From NCBI GenBank assembly GCA_034414555.1, contig DAOUMA010000020.1:100944-164943 (forward strand): 64,000 nt of DNA. Reading direction: 5' to 3'. The notes under the pieces are model-generated. The model worked only from the letters and a program-made list of their open reading frames with translations. It had not been told where the DNA came from and ran no database searches. The translations under genes and the position numbers were made by a program. The DNA comes from CG2-30-46-19 sp034414555 (lineage in GTDB: Bacteria > Chloroflexota > Dehalococcoidia > GIF9 > AB-539-J10). Below are positions 62,700-64,000 of this stretch, one piece after another (the first letter of the stretch is position 1; every line of letters begins with the position of its first letter).

Positions 62700-63458
62700 C
62701 TATTTACTCCACTTAGGTTGTCTTTTCTCGAGGAATGCTAGAGCGCCTTCTATTATGTCTCCGCCAGCAACAATCTCTCGAAACGCCTTCAGACTATACT
62801 CATATCCTCCCAGTTCCCTATTTATTCCTTGTTTTGTAAGTTTTGTTGCTAAAGGTGCTGCATTCTTCATCCGTTCTACAATCTCGAAGACAGCGTCCAT
62901 AAGTTTTTCGTGAGGAACTACTTTATTTATCAATCCAATTCTCAACGCCTCATCAGCGGATATGCGGTCGCAGGTGAATAACAATTCCTTCGCCTTTGCC
63001 CGGCCTACTTCATCAGCAAGCCGAATCATGGCGTAAGGGCATATTGAGCCCCGCAGAGGACCAATGAATCCGAATACTGCTTTATCTGAGGCGATAATAA
63101 TATCACACATAAGGGCGCATTCTAAGCCGTGACCCAGTGCGTAACCGTTCACCGCGGCAATCGTTGGTTTTTCCAGATTGACGAGCTTTATCATGGTAGA
63201 TTTTCCTGAGGCGGCATCAAGTTGTTGTTCCATCATTTGAAATGTCTGCATATCAGAGAGGTCTGCGCCTGAGGAAAAAACATTGCCGACGCCGGTAATA
63301 ACTACTGCTCGAACATCATCGTCGCTCTCTACACTTTCAAGCACGCCGCGAAGTTCCTCCATTAATTCCAGAGAAAGGGCGTTCTTCTTCTCTGGTCGGT
63401 TAAACTTTATGATTGCGGCGTTATTTCTTTTTTCACATAAAATATTTTTACCGCTCAT
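62700..63458 (-). CDS. Enoyl-CoA hydratase/isomerase family protein
   Basis: About 252 residues from ATG 63458, with AAAGGAG before it; the ATG at 63500 would add 14 unlikely residues. Crotonase fold with IIKFNRPEKKNALS, SSGADLSDM and GHGLECALMCDIIIAS; the loop at GFIGPLRGSICPYAM is the oxyanion/active-site region. The Glu in a position for hydratase chemistry is not evident (GFIGPLRG where ECH often has FxxPExxxG), so the reaction may be isomerase or lyase. It resembles acyl-CoA hydratases of beta-oxidation. Confidence 0.85.
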   Translation of the reverse strand: MSGKNILCEKRNNAAIIKFNRPEKKNALSLELMEELRGVLESVESDDDVRAVVITGVGNVFSSGADLSDMQTFQMMEQQLDAASGKSTMIKLVNLEKPTIAAVNGYALGHGLECALMCDIIIASDKAVFGFIGPLRGSICPYAMIRLADEVGRAKAKELLFTCDRISADEALRIGLINKVVPHEKLMDAVFEIVERMKNAAPLATKLTKQGINRELGGYEYSLKAFREIVAGGDIIEGALAFLEKRQPKWSK

Positions 63459-63634
63459 TGTTTCTCCTTTAATTTTCCATTTTAGCTTATTATATCGCAA
63501 AACTTTTCCCCGTGTGGCCTGGGTTTTCTTTTAGGTTTGCAGTGCTCTAGCAAGCAAAAGGCAGCTGGTCTTCCCAACAATTTGGCTATTTGTGCAGCTT
63601 TGGGCATCCCAAATCGGACATCTATACCTAAAAA

Positions 63635-63666
63635 AAGGGGAGACCTTAATCTAGAGGTCTCCCCTT
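63635..63666 (-). terminator. Rho-independent terminator of the metalloprotease gene
   Basis: On the minus strand, AAGGGGAGACCT pairs with AGGTCTCCCCTT (12-base arms, 63655-63666 and 63635-63646) with loop CTAGATTA, and a run of T follows (63636-63630). It lies about 23 bases after the stop at 63689. Confidence 0.9.
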
Positions 63667-63688
63667 CACTAAAAGCTCAGTTATCTGT

Positions 63689-64000
63689 TCACGGCCTGTA
63701 GACCGCCTCAACGCCCAGCTCATCTCCATAGCCCAAGGTATCCTTACTTATCTCCGCCGTCGCACCGTAGCCATACATGGTAAGTGCACTATCCTGACTA
63801 TTATACAAGTCACCCAGCATGATCCAGTGGCCAGCCTCGTGGGTCATTATGTCCTGAATATCATAGGTTCCTAAAACACCAGAGTTAGTTGGGTCAGTGT
63901 ACCTAGTAATATTCTGAGAAGCCGGTGTTGACAGGTCATGGGTAACATTGGGGACAGTGTAACTCCAAGGCAGTGCACTGTTCATCAGTGTGTCAACCTC
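63689..64000 (-). CDS. Matrixin-like zinc metalloprotease, C-terminal part (cut by window edge)
   Basis: The reading frame is open to the window edge (upstream codons EVDTLMNSALPW). 104 residues are visible. THEAGHWIMLGDLY holds the HExxH...GD zinc site of metzincin-type proteases (third ligand Asp, matrixin-like); the GYGDELGVEAVYRP end fits the C-terminal region. It is probably secreted, but the N terminus is missing. Confidence 0.82.
   Translation of the reverse strand, partial: EVDTLMNSALPWSYTVPNVTHDLSTPASQNITRYTDPTNSGVLGTYDIQDIMTHEAGHWIMLGDLYNSQDSALTMYGYGATAEISKDTLGYGDELGVEAVYRP

Overview
The window looks like part of an anaerobic bacterium of the phylum Chloroflexota, class Dehalococcoidia (inferred from the gene families seen; no rRNA is present). 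The supporting features are an 11-subunit respiratory complex I without NuoE, F and G in its operon, a complete set of [NiFe]-hydrogenase maturation genes, a cysteine-type formate dehydrogenase with NuoE/NuoF-like partners, frequent GTG and TTG starts, overlapping gene ends, and several enzymes best known from archaea (SepCysS, the DUF39 and NIL-ferredoxin homocysteine pair, sulfide-type Thi4, tandem PAC2 proteins).

Layout. Bases 1-2557 hold the 5' end of an ArsA-like ATPase (minus), then gatC, a plsY-like gene and gatA. Bases 2590-4863 are an AT-rich type II restriction-modification pair with its own promoter. Bases 5031-7668 carry a small conserved protein, an Lrp/AsnC regulator, a class I aminotransferase and a DUF1847 protein. 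trpS and a tRNA-Glu gene follow on the minus strand, then two PAC2 genes on the plus strand. From 20347 down to 10767 runs a minus-strand operon of seven overlapping or closely spaced genes: a GlcD/alkyl-DHAP-synthase-like flavoprotein, a CCG-domain Fe-S protein, a GlpA-like dehydrogenase, an FGGY kinase, a second flavoprotein, DUF1667, and metE at the end.

Bases 20780-34735 are the most unusual part. Two sulfur modules lie in tandem, each headed by an Rrf2 regulator and each with a SufC/SufB pair. The first is Rrf2, NifU-like, FmdB-like, SufC, SufB/D, then MoaE, an FdhD-like protein and a MOSC protein. The second is Rrf2, SepCysS, tRNA-Cys, HcyS (DUF39), NIL-ferredoxin, SufC, SufB and Thi4. 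Together they look like a sulfide-assimilation island that makes Cys-tRNA-bound cysteine, homocysteine, Fe-S clusters and thiazole. Behind Thi4 is decayed DNA: a TRASH/YHS-like tail, a truncated MnmA joined to a YHS domain, and a half permease. Then come a small Cys-rich protein, MoaD, MoeB/ThiF and a cation efflux transporter.

Bases 34985-52706 hold hypA, the nuoABCDHIJKLMN operon, a relic of hypA, and hypB-F-C-D-E. After a 3' fragment of a formate dehydrogenase gene and a decayed histidine kinase relic come nuoE, a nuoF-gltD fusion, fdhA and a frameshifted hydB-like gene (to about 60424). The right end (minus strand) has a transglutaminase-like secreted protein with a PGF-CTERM-like tail, a DUF350-like membrane protein, a class II aldolase, an enoyl-CoA hydratase and the 3' part of a zinc metalloprotease with a clear terminator. 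Several gene relics and hairpin repeats suggest active recombination around the sulfur island and the hyp/fdh region. Functions are read from motifs and family resemblance; no database search was run.
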